A stretch of 64,000 nt of DNA from Myrica gale (lineage: Eukaryota > Streptophyta > Magnoliopsida > Fagales > Myricaceae): contig OZ005600.1 of the NCBI GenBank assembly GCA_963930655.1, positions 9,365,501-9,429,500 of the forward strand, read 5' to 3'. This document shows, one piece after another, positions 38,455 to 50,924 of the stretch. The position numbers were made by a program, and so were the translations under genes. The stretch's first letter is position 1. Every line of letters starts with the position of its first letter. Under the pieces are notes generated by a model. The model had not been told where the DNA came from, ran no database searches, and saw only the letters and a list, made by a program, of their open reading frames with translations.

Positions 38455-38459
38455 AAGAG

Positions 38460-39154
38460 TGCATCCACTTGCTGTTATTATATAAATGATGAGAAACACA
38501 TAACTTTGAGACGTAATTATTACTCCAAACTATACTCATGCTATTACCAATATCCACTGATTGACATCATGTTATTACTCCAATATTGTTAATACTTTTA
38601 GTTATTAATTTTTGATATTTTAACTCGAAGATATTTTTTATATTAAATAGAGAAAAAAATATTTATCATTTCGACTTCTCACTTTAAATTTGATTTTGGT
38701 TCCGCCGCTAAGTTCAGTAACTGTCTTATCATCGTCGCAAACTTTTTTTATTTGTCGTCACTTTGCTTACCTCTTACAATTTAGGAAGAATAATAGGATG
38801 ACAGGTCAGGGCGGCCCTATACGACTATTTCCAAAATGTCTCTGCAAACAATACAAGGGTGACAAAAGGGATATGCAATAGATTATTAGATCGAATCCTG
38901 TTTGTCGCAACAAAGCCCATCAAATTTCTACTGGCAAGATTCGAAATAGAACCTTATCATCTTTTCGCAAGAAGGGAATGCAGCGATTCAAGCATTTCAA
39001 ATGAGCTATTTTATACAATATAAAATAATCGTTATTAGACATTTATAGAGATATGCTTGGCACGCGTACAAACGGTAAATATGCCAGATACGTACACAGT
39101 TGGTAAAGTTCATCAAAGCTGATGGACAATGGGATCGTATCCTGTTTAGCTCCC
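38460..39154. other. Intergenic, no supported gene
   Basis: AT-rich sequence between the TRIM and the LINE target duplication. Nothing is recognised. Confidence 0.4.
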
Positions 39155-39172
39155 TGCTGCCTTTGAGCTCTT
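39155..39172. repeat. LINE target site duplication, 3' copy
   Basis: TGCTGCCTTTGAGCTCTT here and at 41861-41878 are identical over 18 bases and bracket the LINE. The last two T bases could belong to the poly(A) tail (poly(T) on this strand). Confidence 0.9.
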
Positions 39173-39228
39173 TTTTTTTTTTTTTCTAAACAAACTTCGT
39201 TAAACTAAAGGATCCAAATACAGATACA

Positions 39229-39900
39229 TCAAGGCGGATTAAAAACTAAGTCCGCAGAAGATGCCGTAGCACGGGGAAACAAAAGACGCCACTCGCCATT
39301 AGCAATTCCCCGATCCAATCTTTCTTGTATAAGAGCTTGCCCTTTTCTTTTGTTACTCCAAGTAAACCGAGGACCAGAAAATCCAAGGTCAACCAAGCCA
39401 TGGCAAAGCATAAAGTGTCGCAAACCAGAAGAGGTAGAAGAACTAACGGGGTTACCTCCATATTTGTCATGTTGTGAAGAGAGAGCATTAAAATCTCCCA
39501 AGCACAACCATGCACCCGAGAAAGTCGAAGTAAGGGAATTCATCTGCTGCCAAAACCGAGATTTATCTTGCCAAGATGTGGGACCATAAAGCAAAGTTAA
39601 CATCCAAGGTACATGTTCCGGATCAGAAAACACCAGAAGGTTGAGAATATGTGGAGACAGAAGCACCACATCAAAATCAAAACCCGGTCGCCAAGCAAAC
39701 GCAATGCCCCCTTTGTGACCAACCGGGGGTTGTTCCAAGAAGTGAAAAAAACCAAGACGACGACAAACATCACCAACAGATTGAATCTTTGTTTCCACCA
39801 GGAAAATACAGTCAGGATTCAGACTCCTGATCTGGGCTCGAAGAGCTCGGACTGCCGCCACTCGAGCCAAACCACGGCAGTTCCAGTGCAATAGTCTCAT
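39229..39900 (-). pseudogene. LINE ORF2, truncated within the endonuclease domain
   Basis: The 223-residue frame starts MRLLHWNCRGLARVAAVRAL and has the endonuclease/exonuclease/phosphatase motifs: Asn in WNCRGL, Glu in FLVETK, Asp and Asn in CLGDFNAL, plus RFTWSNKR. A full-length ORF2 has over 1,000 residues with reverse transcriptase. Here it ends DLVFNPP-stop before the final SDH motif of the nuclease, then the 3' UTR begins. It cannot be active as a nuclease or a polymerase. Confidence 0.88.
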
Positions 39901-41603
39901 GGAGCTTGTGGGGGCAGTAGAGGGCCCGCCACCCCAGCCTTAGAAGATAGATCAACCAGACATTTTTCTGCAACTTTCTCAATATCCAGAGACTGAAGAA
40001 GCTGTTTGCGAGAAAAATGGTCACCACTGCCCACACCAAGACTCGGCAGCACTACCTCCTTCCCTTTACGGATACGATTCTTAGGACGAAGAGTTGCCAG
40101 AGTGCACTCCGAAGATACATCACACAAAGAGGATGCCACATCTTTCCTTTTCTTCTCCAATTTGAAACGGGCACTTAGATGCAAGTCAGATCTGCCCTTA
40201 CAAGGAAGGTCACCAAGGTGAATGTTACGTGAAGATTGGGAGGCAGGAAGAGGCGAAGGGGTGGGTTCTTCAATAGAGAATGGATCTTGGGCCCAATCCA
40301 CATGGAGTAAAGCAGATGAGACATCTTGGGCCGATTCAAAAAGAGATAATGGAATATCATCTACGTGTTTGTTGTGAGTTGGGTCTTTAGATGGGAAAGG
40401 GCCAAGAGAGGGCCAAGAAGTATCTGGAGAATGAGAATAGTGAAGGCCCAGGCCAGTTGTAGAAGAAAGCTCAATTGGGCCGGGAACAGAGAAACTAAGG
40501 TGTGGGGCTTGGGCTTTACCACTTAAAGATGACCGACGAGCGCCTAAAGTACTACCGAGGGAGCCCAAAGGGGAGAAAAAACTAGGATGGGAAACAGCAT
40601 CTGCCGGAAGCTTCAGGATGGGGACATTGGACAGAGGGACACCAACACTCTGCAAACCCACAGGTTCTGACACAAGTGGGGTGGCATTTAAAGAAATATG
40701 GTGGGAACCCGAGCCAGAGATCAGACCGGATTCAAATGGAACGGGGAAAGAGGAACTAGCTTTAGCTGGAACTAGAACACCAACTTGCATAGGATGAACA
40801 TTACCAGAACCAGAACAACGAGGAGCTGAAAGATCAGCGATCCGAACAGCAGAACGTTCATCACTCCACGGAGGGAATACTTTCATATCAGCACCTATTT
40901 TCTCACGGAATGGATGTGGAGTTTCAGAGGCACACTGACTAAGCAGATGATCGATACACCCACAATTATAACAAAGTCCCGAAAGACGTTCATATTTGAA
41001 AGAGATCCATAAAGCAGAGACTTCAGGGAGCTGAAAGAAAAAACCTGGCGAGAGAGGAAGATGCAAGTCCAACTCAACCTGGACACGCATAAAGTCAGAA
41101 CAATCATCGGGTTGATCCACCAGTAAATCCACCGCAAGAACCTTCCCCAAGTTGGCACCAATCCGGGAGGCATTACGAGAGGACAATCTTTCCATGGGAA
41201 AACCATGAATCTGTATCCAAAACGCTGACATAGAGAAGTCCATAGAAGCAATAGTATCTGTCGGATGCCATTCGTGGAGTATCAAAAGAAAACCTTTAAT
41301 ATTCCAAGGTGCTTGACCTAAGATACGTGCCTTATGATCAGGAGACCCAAAATGGAACAAAAAGGTATTAGGACCAGCATCCTTAATAGATAGACCAACG
41401 GCAAACTTCCAAGCAGAACGAATGGCTTCATGAACGGCCGGTTTAAACTGAAGTTTTGTCGAAGTCAGACGACCAACCAAGGAGATGAGCGCCTTATGTT
41501 CAGCAATATCCGGGTCAACCTCGAGTTGACGACTAACATCATCCCAAGAAAGCATCTGAGTTTTTTGAATAATCAAATGAAGATCAGGATGATTGGAATC
41601 CAT
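39897..41603 (-). CDS. LINE ORF1 protein (DUF4283 and CCHC zinc knuckle)
   Basis: An uninterrupted 568-residue frame. The N-terminal part (about 15-190) fits the DUF4283 domain of plant L1 ORF1 proteins, with FLLILHEWHPTD and FWIQIHGFPMERLSSRNASR. A CCHC-type zinc knuckle, CYNCGCIDHLLSQC, follows near residue 235. The rest is Ser/Pro-rich and low in order. The protein binds LINE RNA for retrotransposition. The stop codon overlaps the ORF2 start by four bases (ATGA), a usual arrangement for coupled translation. It is intact, which suggests a fairly recent insertion. Confidence 0.9.
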   Translation of the reverse strand: MDSNHPDLHLIIQKTQMLSWDDVSRQLEVDPDIAEHKALISLVGRLTSTKLQFKPAVHEAIRSAWKFAVGLSIKDAGPNTFLFHFGSPDHKARILGQAPWNIKGFLLILHEWHPTDTIASMDFSMSAFWIQIHGFPMERLSSRNASRIGANLGKVLAVDLLVDQPDDCSDFMRVQVELDLHLPLSPGFFFQLPEVSALWISFKYERLSGLCYNCGCIDHLLSQCASETPHPFREKIGADMKVFPPWSDERSAVRIADLSAPRCSGSGNVHPMQVGVLVPAKASSSFPVPFESGLISGSGSHHISLNATPLVSEPVGLQSVGVPLSNVPILKLPADAVSHPSFFSPLGSLGSTLGARRSSLSGKAQAPHLSFSVPGPIELSSTTGLGLHYSHSPDTSWPSLGPFPSKDPTHNKHVDDIPLSLFESAQDVSSALLHVDWAQDPFSIEEPTPSPLPASQSSRNIHLGDLPCKGRSDLHLSARFKLEKKRKDVASSLCDVSSECTLATLRPKNRIRKGKEVVLPSLGVGSGDHFSRKQLLQSLDIEKVAEKCLVDLSSKAGVAGPLLPPQAP

Positions 41604-41860
41604 GTATGTACCGCGCCGCTAGATAAGGATAAAGAGACAAAAGGGTAGGTAGGAGATAAAGGACAAGTGAAGGAGGAGGACGGAGGGGAAGCGGTCGTGG
41701 GGAGGGTTATATGGGTAGGAGAAGGAACAAACCGAGTAAAAGGAGGAAACGAAATACACATTAAAGGAGGAGAGAGGTAAAGGGAAAAGTCGGGAGAGAA
41801 AAATCAAGTTTTTCGGAAATCTCTCTAAGGAGAGCAGCTAATTTTTTTACTTTACTTACT

Positions 41861-41878
41861 TGCTGCCTTTGAGCTCTT
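41861..41878. repeat. LINE target site duplication, 5' copy
   Basis: Identical 18-mer to 39155-39172; it marks the LINE 5' boundary at 41860. Confidence 0.9.
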
Positions 41879-44873
41879 GCATGTGCATACATGTGCCAAA
41901 GTACAGCCATGTCTTTCTAGATAGATCAATGAAGTTGGAGCAGCAGCTCGTTTGGTAGGGTTGGCACCTAAAATATATGTTCGGGGGCACTGAAGGTGAA
42001 GGGGATCTCCATTAACCTTTAAATGGATTCCAACTATTGCTCGCTTTGAAGTGTCAGCTTTTTGTGGCGTGCCACAGTGCAGTAGGGAAGGGGCAGTTAT
42101 GTCATTGTCATGACAATACTTTTTAATCTCCTTAATAATTTTTTTTTAAAAAGCTTAATTGAAATTTAATCACTAATGAAATACCTCATTCCCGGAATCC
42201 TTCTCCTATTCAGAGATGTTTTTTTGGGTAGTGTTACAACTACTTGCCCCACAATACAGACAATGATAAATTAAGGACGCGCTCGTAATCAATATGATTC
42301 GAATATATGTGTACACCTAGATACAACTCGTCTAGTTAGTAGAAATCTATCTTTTCTACTATTTAGCTAATGGCCTTACAACATAATTCACAATTTTATT
42401 AAGCTAAAAGAGTATTTGGTTGTCAATTGCAATGTCAGTGGCAAGCCATAACTGGCTAGCTAGCAGACGATTGTGAGTCCTCTCAAACGAGGTTAGACTT
42501 CTGAGAAGCTCATTGCTTTCACATGTCGCATGAGCCGAAAAAATACACATGAATTAATAAGGGGGTAAAGAATACGGGCATAGAAACAGAGTAGAAAAGT
42601 AAATTTGAAGCTAAGATTTGATGATGTGCTCAGGCGTAAACGTCTCACAATGGGAATATATAATATATATGGGTATGGCGGCTGGAGTATTAATGTAAAA
42701 CTTATCCGGAAGGTTGAGAGTATCATGTATCTTTAATGGCAGGCAATAACGGATGACACCAATATGCGTCAATTGACTGAGCAAAAGGGTTATTACTAAC
42801 AAAAATTTCGTATTCGGCTCGTCCTAATCTCTAATGAATGTGGGACTATATATATATTTTTATCTAAAATTTATTGCTCATTAAAGGGGTTCAGATGCAA
42901 CACAACTGCAAGAAGTAAATAACTTTGGAAATATTTCTAATTAACATGCTATTTGGCAAGAGGCGAAGGGAATTAGAACCTAGCATAATATTTGCTGTAG
43001 ACTGGTAGCTAGGTATTGGGACCACCCTTTTTATAAAGTTTTTACTTCTGTCTTCTTTTTTTTGGTAGCAAGGGGCGTTTGTTTGTGGAAATTTCGGAGA
43101 ATATTCTTGAAATTTTGGGAATCTTTACTTTATTGAGATTTATTGAGGTTTGTGAAAAGTAGAGTGTATTTGTGTAAAAGTTAAAAATTTTGGAGTGTGT
43201 TTGTTTTGTTGGAAATTTCGAACTCCAAAATTTTGGAGAAACAAACACCTCAAGAATGTGGCCACCTCTCACATTCTCACCCTATATTTTTATATATTTT
43301 TTTTCTAAATAAAAAACAAAGGAACTCAAATGGTATTAACTATTATATCTCGGTCCACTTAAATTCGGATGCACAAAAATGACGTGGGACCTCCACACCT
43401 ATTTTTTTATTTGTTGGCACCGCATTTTTCCTTGTCCTTAAGCCGATATATATATAATCGTTAAATGGGTAGCTTGACCGTATCAGAAGAAAATACGTAT
43501 TAGCTTTCACAATCAAGCAGCTACCAGTGGTGACGAAAATCCATGCTAGCCAAAGAATACGGTTGAACGCAGAGCAGAACCAACGACCAACTAACAACGG
43601 AGGGACCATGAGCCCAGGCACCACTAGCTTTCAAAACTTGATCATTTGTCACAGAATTTGATGAACCTGAGATTACTTCTGAGCTTTGTGGTTCCAAATT
43701 TTCTATGCGTACACCACTCGTTTACGGCTTAATGTAGATTATTTTCTTACCGGATGACCCAGTCTACCACACGAAACTAGTTCGGTCAGCACTAGATGTT
43801 GGTTTTGGACTTAGACTGGCAAGGATATAATTATTCTAAATTTCAAATAGAGACCCGGCCAAACCCATATATTGATCTAAACTTGAATGCCCCACTACAT
43901 AGAGTAAGCTTGTGGTACTTCGTCTGCTGTTTTATACATCTCCTTTCTCATTTGACTAATCAATTGATTAGGTAAGCTTGGAAACACGTGGTCTTGTTTG
44001 AGTCCCAATAATTTGGACCCAAAAATTTAAGTTTAATAATAAAAAATTCATAACATAATTTTTTTTATTATAATAATTTTTAATTATTATTTTATTTATA
44101 ATTTATTATTTTATTTATATGAATTTGTCACCTCTTCTCGCGGGAGCGTTGGATTGGAATATCTAGTTCAGTACAAGCCCATTCTATCTACTAGACTACT
44201 GGATTCTAGGATCTTTCGAACATGGGATAAAATCACAAGCTAGTAAAAGCCCATGAAGGAACTGTTTGATGTACTCGACCCAGATCCAGAAACACCCAAT
44301 TTCGAAATATAATCAGCTACTTTAATCCAAAACTTAAGGTATCAGATCCAAATATAAATCTCATAGGTTCTCATGGCCTGGAACCGAACGACTGGAAAGA
44401 ATTACGGGGTAAAAGCTACAAGAGAGACGGACTCTACACGAGAATTTCTCATGAGCTGGAGATCCCTCATCTCCTGCGTATCCGGAGAACCGGAGAAGAT
44501 CAATCACATGTAACAGAGACGTTTGCACTGATTTTCATGAAAAAAATTGATTTGTCACGTAATACATTGACATTCGCACAGGACATGCAAACAGAAAAAA
44601 AAACAAAGAATTCGTGACGTATATATATTTGTCACACAAAATGAAAACCGTCCGAATAGTCAGAGGTGGCGTCCGAACGCTATATCCTTAGGAAACTCAG
44701 AATTTGTCACCCAAGAACAAGGGTGACTTGTTTCTTCTATCAAATCGGGTGTCAAATTTTTTTTGAAACTGATGACTTTTGGTGACAAGTTTTGACACCC
44801 AATGAAAGAATTAGAGGATAAAATTATAATTGCTGAAGTTGACTGTAAGTAGCCATTGTGATTATTTTCTTAG
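41879..44873. other. Intergenic, one possible MITE, no supported gene
   Basis: About 3 kb of AT-rich DNA with short frames only. A small inverted-repeat candidate at 43072-43251 is listed separately. Confidence 0.4.
43072..43251. mobile_element. Possible MITE (180 bp)
   Basis: The left end GGGGCGTTTGTTTGTGGAAA and the right end TTTTGGAGAAACAAACACCTC are imperfect inverted copies, and AAATTTCG occurs near both ends. The terminus resembles those of small DNA elements with GTGTTTGTTT ends. No target duplication was recognised. Confidence 0.4.
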
Positions 44874-45212
44874 AAAAATATATTTTACACCCATAAACTA
44901 TCGTAGGTTTTAAAATTTGCACTCTAAACTACTATACTTGAGACATTGCACCCTTTAATGATTAATCTTAGATATTTTGCACCCTCTAATGATCAATCTT
45001 GGACACTTGGCATCCTCTATCAAAATTTTAGACTAAAATGACGATAATGTTCTTGACCCATTTTGAATATATTGAAGATATTATTATCAATTCATTAAAT
45101 CTTGAGGATATTATTTTCGAAAATAGGGTGCAAAGTGTATAACATTAGTAGTTGAATGGTGCAATGTGTCACAAACTCGATAGTTTATGGATAGAAAGTG
45201 TATTTTTTTTTT
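44874..45212. mobile_element. Possible foldback MITE (about 340 bp)
   Basis: The left end (AAAATATATTTTACACCCAT, AAACTATCG) and the right end (CGATAGTTTATGG, GAAAGTGTATTTTTTTT) are inverted copies. The interior has TGCACCCTTTAATGATTAATC and TGCACCCTCTAATGATCAATC in tandem. The target duplication is not clear. Confidence 0.5.
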
Positions 45213-48200
45213 AGGGTAAGCAGCCTCCATTGTGATTTACAAATGTTGATCTTCTATCCTCTTCCACATGAAAAATCCACACCTCTGGGCTAGCGTGTGG
45301 ACCTGGCTTCACTCTGGTGTTAGGGTGGCTTAAGGGATAGGCAATTTAGGCGGCTGCCTAAGGCCTCTCTACCCCCAAGTTAGACTCCAATCAGTAAGGG
45401 TTATGCTAAGGGGGGAAAATATTTCATATATAAACTTTGTTTTGTGAAAGAATTTTTAGCATTAAAACTTTAAAAACTCAAAGTTTGCAAGATCGAAGTT
45501 CTATTTTGTGGAAGAAATTATTTCGTTTTGTTACTTATAAATAAGCTTGTAAGTGTATTTATTTTTATTATCTTCAAAAATAAAAAGGCCTCACTTTTGT
45601 ACGTTTGTCTTATGCCTCAATTTTTTTTTGGAGCCCCTCCTGCATGCCTTGCGCTGGAGAGCCATCCCTCTCCAAGCTCATAAGAGGTTGTAAGGGGGTT
45701 CAGACCTTTCTTTATCATTTTTACCATTAACCTACCAATATTCATGTCGTGATTTGTCCCCAGAAGCCGTAACTTATGAATGGCTGGAACGACAAACTTT
45801 CATTCTTAAATCAATTGTATTCAATGAGTGGACATGAGTTCGAATTCTGTAGCATGCGAACAACTCTTGCCACTGCATTTCCAATTCGGTCACTACATTT
45901 TTTCAGTTGAGACAAGTTTCTTCGAACCCGATACACACAAATTGAGTGCAACAAATTCTCTCCTTTAAAAAAAAAACGAATAACACCAAAAGTCTCAAAT
46001 TCCATATAGTTGTAGATTTAGCTTTCAAATTTAAAAAATCAAAATTATGAAATCATAAGTTAAGAAAAGGGTAGATTCGTATGTACGGGAGTACACCTGC
46101 TTGAGTTTTTTTCCAAGTATTTTGTATTTAATATGATAATTGGGTATGTTATACTGTTAGTATGTCGACATTGAAAATATTTGGTTTAAACTTTTCGTTA
46201 AAGAGCACCAGTACTTAATGTGGATGTACACCCGTTTTATAGCATGTTGGCCGTGGAAAATTTATAATAATTTTAGTGGCATTGATCTTTTCGGAAGCCT
46301 AGCTCTTTTGATATAATTAATAATATTCTGGTAACTTTTCTCCTTTCTTTATGGTCCACTGGAACTCATTTGCCTCCAATTTGATTGCCGACACCTTGAG
46401 TATACGCCACAAAGACACGGCCAAACGGAATCCCTCCCCATGCCCTCCTCCTCTTCCATTAATTATTTTCACACACACAGGATCCTGAAGGAAAAGAAAA
46501 GCAAGTAGGAATATTAGTGATCTTGCTCTGCTTCCACGGAGACTTTAATTTCCTGGCTGCTCTTGTTAGTCTACTTTGGTAATTGATTGTGCATGCATGT
46601 AACATGTGAATGGATCAGATTAAAGTTGCTAATTATATGCTGCTTTTATCTTATAACGTGATTCGTGAAGCAAAGAATTAGACGAGTAAAAAAGGAAGGA
46701 AAAATCTCAGAATATTCTTATACTAATCATTTCAACCTTTAATGGTCGTAAACTCTCGGAGCTTAATTCCTTTTAGTTTTCCATTTCCATTATCTCCTTT
46801 TGATTTAATGTTTCTTTTCACTTAGTGTACGTTCTCTTCTTCTCTGTTCGCCTTTCCTCAAGTTGTCGTGTAGACAACAAAAACGTCATTAAATAAGATG
46901 GAAGTATTTGTATGTTACTTTGCTCAAATAATTTGTGGCTGAAATTAAATTAGTGTTCATTCAGCTAGCTCTAATTGTTCTACTTTGGCAAAACCCTAAA
47001 GGATTTGTCACTTCTGTTTTCCTGTCTTTGGTGAAGAGTTCTGTCGTGCCCACAACTCACACTTACTGATGTTTTGGTTTCAAATTATTATGCACTAGGA
47101 AACTGGCCAATCAGCAAAATTACGTGTGGTATATGTATATATATATACAAGGATGTAACGGGGAATATGCAAAATTATTTTTGGAAAATGGATAGCCGGG
47201 GATGATTAGAGCTGGGAAGACAGAAGAGATTGTTGCGTATAAGACACCATCCAATTATAAGTGTCTATATATACTTGCTACATATATAGAAAGAATATAT
47301 ATGTAGAGTACGCTCAGTTAAAGTGCTAATGCTCCAGAAACCACCCGACCCTAGCTAGTAGCTATCATGCTGCAATTATTAAACAGTATCATGCGCTCTA
47401 GCAAATCAAAATAGATGGCTGCTGGGCAAGTGCGACTAGTCATGGCCCGCTAATTTGAGACACTTCACATGATGATCAGTACTATGAAACAAAATCCCCC
47501 TTTTGGTACATATGCATTTCATTTGATTGGAAAATACATATATATAGTGGCTTCAGCCTCAGCTTCCATTCAATATATGCTCTGTTGACTGGATGATCAA
47601 CATCTTTCCAACGTATTTTTATCCCCTTTCCAATGTCAGGCGCATTTGGATTCCTTTTGGGAAGCGTATTCAGATTGACGTATTTGGCTGGCGTTTGTAC
47701 ATCATGAGCACATTTCTTCTAGCATTTGGGAATTTTGAAGTTTGAGACTATTGGCTCTGTAGTACTGGTAATTGCTTGAAATGGAACTGTTCGAAAACTT
47801 ATGTGGTCATGGGCTGATGTATCGGGGGTAAATTTGAGCTGGTAATCCATCTGGAGAAAACAAGATGACAAGATTTTGTCACCGTGATATTCAAACACAC
47901 CCTTGAAAAATACTACTATAAGAATATGTTGCTGTATAGTGGTAATGCCCTGCAATATCTGCCATTATAGATGTTGGTCATGTAAAAGGCATTTCTTTTA
48001 TAATTTAGGGGGTTTCTTCTTTCAATAGAAAACGGGAAAATGCTTTGGTTCGTGACTCAGCTGAGTGGCCGCCCCCTCATAAGGAGCATGGGATGTGTGC
48101 AAGTGATTTGCCCTCTCAGAATACTATTGTTAGTTACCTGGACATGCCTCTTGCTTTATTGACTGCGCTGAATTATTGACAGAGTTTTGGTTCTAATCGT

Positions 48201-48411
48201 TGTCCTGCTCCATTTAGAGAGAAGAATTAGACAAGTCACAATTTCATTCTGTACAGATTTACAATTAGCAGTACTACACTTCTTGCGTTTGGTAGATTGG
48301 CTATGTGACGTGAAGGATGTAACCAGAAACGAACTCCTCCTCCTAGTGCTAACTGTAAAGCGCAGGACCGAACTACGGCTATCATATCATACATGTACAC
48401 AACGAATAGAG
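45213..48411. other. Intergenic, no supported gene
   Basis: About 3.2 kb without a recognisable gene. The stretch 45315-45670 (GGCGGCTGCCTAAGGCCTC) looks like a common plant repeat but its ends could not be fixed. The right end should include the 3' UTR of the RING gene. Confidence 0.4.
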
Positions 48412-49101
48412 CTAACTGATCAGTCCCCTATAATTGTGTACCAAACCTTCACGTTCTAGTGGTGCAATGCTTACAATGATTTCTTGCACAGTTGGAGGCG
48501 GTTCAGACGGGCTAGCCTGGCTGCAGGAGCCGACAATCTTTTGGCACGTCTCCATAAGGCAGTGTCTGCATTTTGGGCACGACGAGTGTGAACTTAGCCA
48601 CATATCAATGCACCGGACGTGGAACCCATGGTTGCACTTCGGTAGAAGGCGCACACGCTCACCTGGTGTAAAATCTGAGAGACATATGGCACACTCAGTG
48701 TCCAAGCCAGGTAGGTTGAGCTCAGCCGAGTAGCTCACTGTGGGGAAAGTCTTGAGGGCCTTTCTCTTGACCCCAGTATTGGCTGTCCGAGCTGAGATGC
48801 TTCCACTTGATTCGGAGGCTACTAAACTCGAACACTTTAACGCACACCTAATTATAGAATTTAGCCCCAAGGAGCAGATCAAGGCACACAAGAGGACTGA
48901 GAGGACCATAACAACATTTGCATCGAAGCTATTGTCAGAACCCGCGTAGTTTTCTGCAGACTTGTGGCTATTTTCGGCGACCGGAGAAGATGCGGCCGTT
49001 GGTGTTTGGTAAAGAGGGTTGTGAAGGAGCAATCTCCTCGAGTAAAAGTCTCCTACAAAATCTTGGAGTAGCTGAGTAGGTGAGGGGGAATAAACAGACA
49101 T
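48412..49101 (-). CDS. ATL-type RING-H2 E3 ubiquitin ligase
   Basis: An intronless 229-residue gene from [10 protein letters not shown] to YRGLIS-stop. One membrane helix (about 61-84, [20 protein letters not shown]) precedes a basic stretch, the ATL GLD motif (132-134) and a RING-H2 finger with Cys137, Cys140, Cys156, His158, His161, Cys164, Cys175 and Cys178, which is the expected C-x2-C-x15-C-x-H-x2-H-x2-C-x10-C-x2-C spacing. ATL proteins are membrane-bound E3 ligases in defence and nutrient signalling. The [21 protein letters not shown] helix is typical of the ATL74-ATL79 branch (memory, not aligned). The ATG was chosen because it gives the usual short extracytosolic leader. No defect seen. 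Confidence 0.94.
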   Translation of the reverse strand: MSVYSPSPTQLLQDFVGDFYSRRLLLHNPLYQTPTAASSPVAENSHKSAENYAGSDNSFDANVVMVLSVLLCALICSLGLNSIIRCALKCSSLVASESSGSISARTANTGVKRKALKTFPTVSYSAELNLPGLDTECAICLSDFTPGERVRLLPKCNHGFHVRCIDMWLSSHSSCPKCRHCLMETCQKIVGSCSQASPSEPPPTVQEIIVSIAPLEREGLVHNYRGLIS

Positions 49102-50924
49102 GTTTGTACTGTTTCTTGGGGTTTAGATCGATTTTTGGGAATAACTAGACTTCTTCGGGGTAGCTGCAAGGGAGGAATTATATATAGGAAAGTATAAAGG
49201 GTTGAATTTGCCTTTGGAGCTATACTGGTTAACTTGAAATTGGCAATTGAGTATATTCTGGGGGATTTTAGCTCTTGTGGTAGGGTTCCATCTTTTTATC
49301 GATCAATATGTAGCGAGGTAATAGGTCTCCGACCTTATGGATTCTCCACTGAGCTTTCGTATATTTTAATGGGCTCTCTAATCAGAATGGGGCCCTCCCA
49401 CCACTTCGAACGCAGAAGGAAGTGCTGGGTGGGATTTGCCGTTCCCGAATCATATACATGTCTCTAAATGCTGAAGGGGACCCCCGACCCATAGCCCCAG
49501 AAGCTAAGCAGTAGTTAGCGGAGCTTGATCTCTCACATGACATGGAAATACAAGTTGATAGAAGCAGTACTTGTTAGCGGAGCTTCTCTCACATGACATG
49601 GAAATACAAGTTGATAGAAGCAGTACTTGTTAGCGGAGCTTCTCTCGCATGACATGGAAATACAAGTTGATACGAGTATACGACATGGGGCCTCTCAAGA
49701 GAAACGAAATTGTGTTTTTTTTTGCATCTGCTTTATTATTATTATAGTGATGTATACAGGCCAAAATCTATCGAGTCAGACTCAGCTAAAGTTGAGAATC
49801 ATCCACCAATCCCTGTTCAGCTCACAACAAAAGTTATACTCATGGAACATGATTGGTCTATCCAGCACTATTTCATCCTTTATCCTCCTCCATAGTTTGT
49901 CGATAATAGGGGTACAACATATTTCTGGAGTATCTAAAGATCTGTCTGATCTGAACCAGTATTCATTTTAATTCATTTTTTTTCAATCAATGTGGTGCCT
50001 CTTATAAGATCTCCTATCTTCTTTCAAATTGACAAGTTGGTTCAAACATATCTCTTTTGTAGATGTTTTCAATACATGGAGAAAAAATTGTTAAAGTCGA
50101 TATGGTTTTGAGGAAAATTTCATTCACCCATGTTCTGGGTTCAGTTTTCTTGGAATCGAATTAGGTGGGTTTGGTTTATGTGATATCCTCTGAAGCTGAA
50201 TCGAGTCCAACAGAGTTGCGGCCATAGTCAGAACTAATGATCTTGCAGTCGCCAAAATGCTACGAAAATGCGTAAGCTAGCAAAGTGCATGGAGTGATGG
50301 AGACCCGTTCTCACTTCTCAAAGCTCTTCTTGACGAGCATATATAGACTTGTCTCGGTTTGAATTTCGCTAGCTGCAAACGCTGCCCCAAGCACAGAGAG
50401 GTCACTTGAAGCCAGTGAAAGTGAAACGTACGTAGCTAGGGACAGTGCAAGCGGAAATGGAGTTCGGGGTAGAGTCCTATATATACGTATTTTCCAATTG
50501 ATGACTTGCGATAACCTAACAGTTGGCAACTAGACCCGCTGTTTTAACTTCCAGGCTCCAGCATAGCATGACTTTGCATTTGTCACGCTGAGTCGAGAGC
50601 TGATGAAAGTTTACACACCGACCGTTCTTTATTTAGTGTAAGATCTTATCTTAGCAAGAGGCAATCACAGTACTCCAAAGCGAAACACGCACTACTGGAG
50701 CAGTACAAATGGGAGCCACCTGTAAATCACAATCCTTTCCTTGCAACTCCTGTAACTTTTTGTCTGTATGTCATACGTATTAACGTTATTAATCTCTACA
50801 TAAAAAACTCCTGTTTTAAATTTCTAAAAATAGCAACCCATGTTTTAACTAACCAGTACGTACTTCCGTACGAAACCTAATTGCTATCTCCCGCACGCGT
50901 GATCGGCTGGATACAATTTACCGA
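49102..50924. other. RING gene upstream region and intergenic DNA
   Basis: Contains the ATL promoter and leader next to 49101, and the tandem repeat listed separately. A 114-codon plus-strand frame at 49627-49971 starts in the tandem repeat and has no recognisable domain. Confidence 0.4.
49506..49680 (+). repeat. Tandem repeat, unit 56-59 bp, almost three copies
   Basis: GTTAGCGGAGCTT followed by CTCACATGACATGGAAATAC and AAGTTGATA recurs at 49514, 49573 and 49629. The second and third copies differ by one base (CTCACATG / CTCGCATG); the first has a 3-base insert (GAT). It lies about 400 bases upstream of the ATL start codon. Confidence 0.9.

Larger units (their letters stand above)
39173..41860 (-). 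mobile_element. L1-type LINE copy lacking most of ORF2
   Basis: On the minus strand it has a 5' UTR (41860-41604), a full ORF1, the start of ORF2 and then a short 3' end with a poly(A) tail (poly(T) at 39173-39185). An 18-bp target duplication surrounds it. Reverse transcriptase and RNase H regions are absent. Because the 5' end, the tail and the duplication are all present, the deletion may have been in the RNA or source copy that was inserted, making this a short derivative and not a later breakage. Confidence 0.92.

Noticed and set aside
44510..44790. Repeated TTTGTCAC / GTGACAAG motifs suggesting a CACTA-type end
   Set aside because: The motifs are short, and no CACTA terminus or 3-bp duplication was found.
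45315..45670. A possible hAT-type element with AGGGTGGCT and AGCCATCCCT ends
   Set aside because: The flanking 8-mers do not match and the ends are poorly defined.
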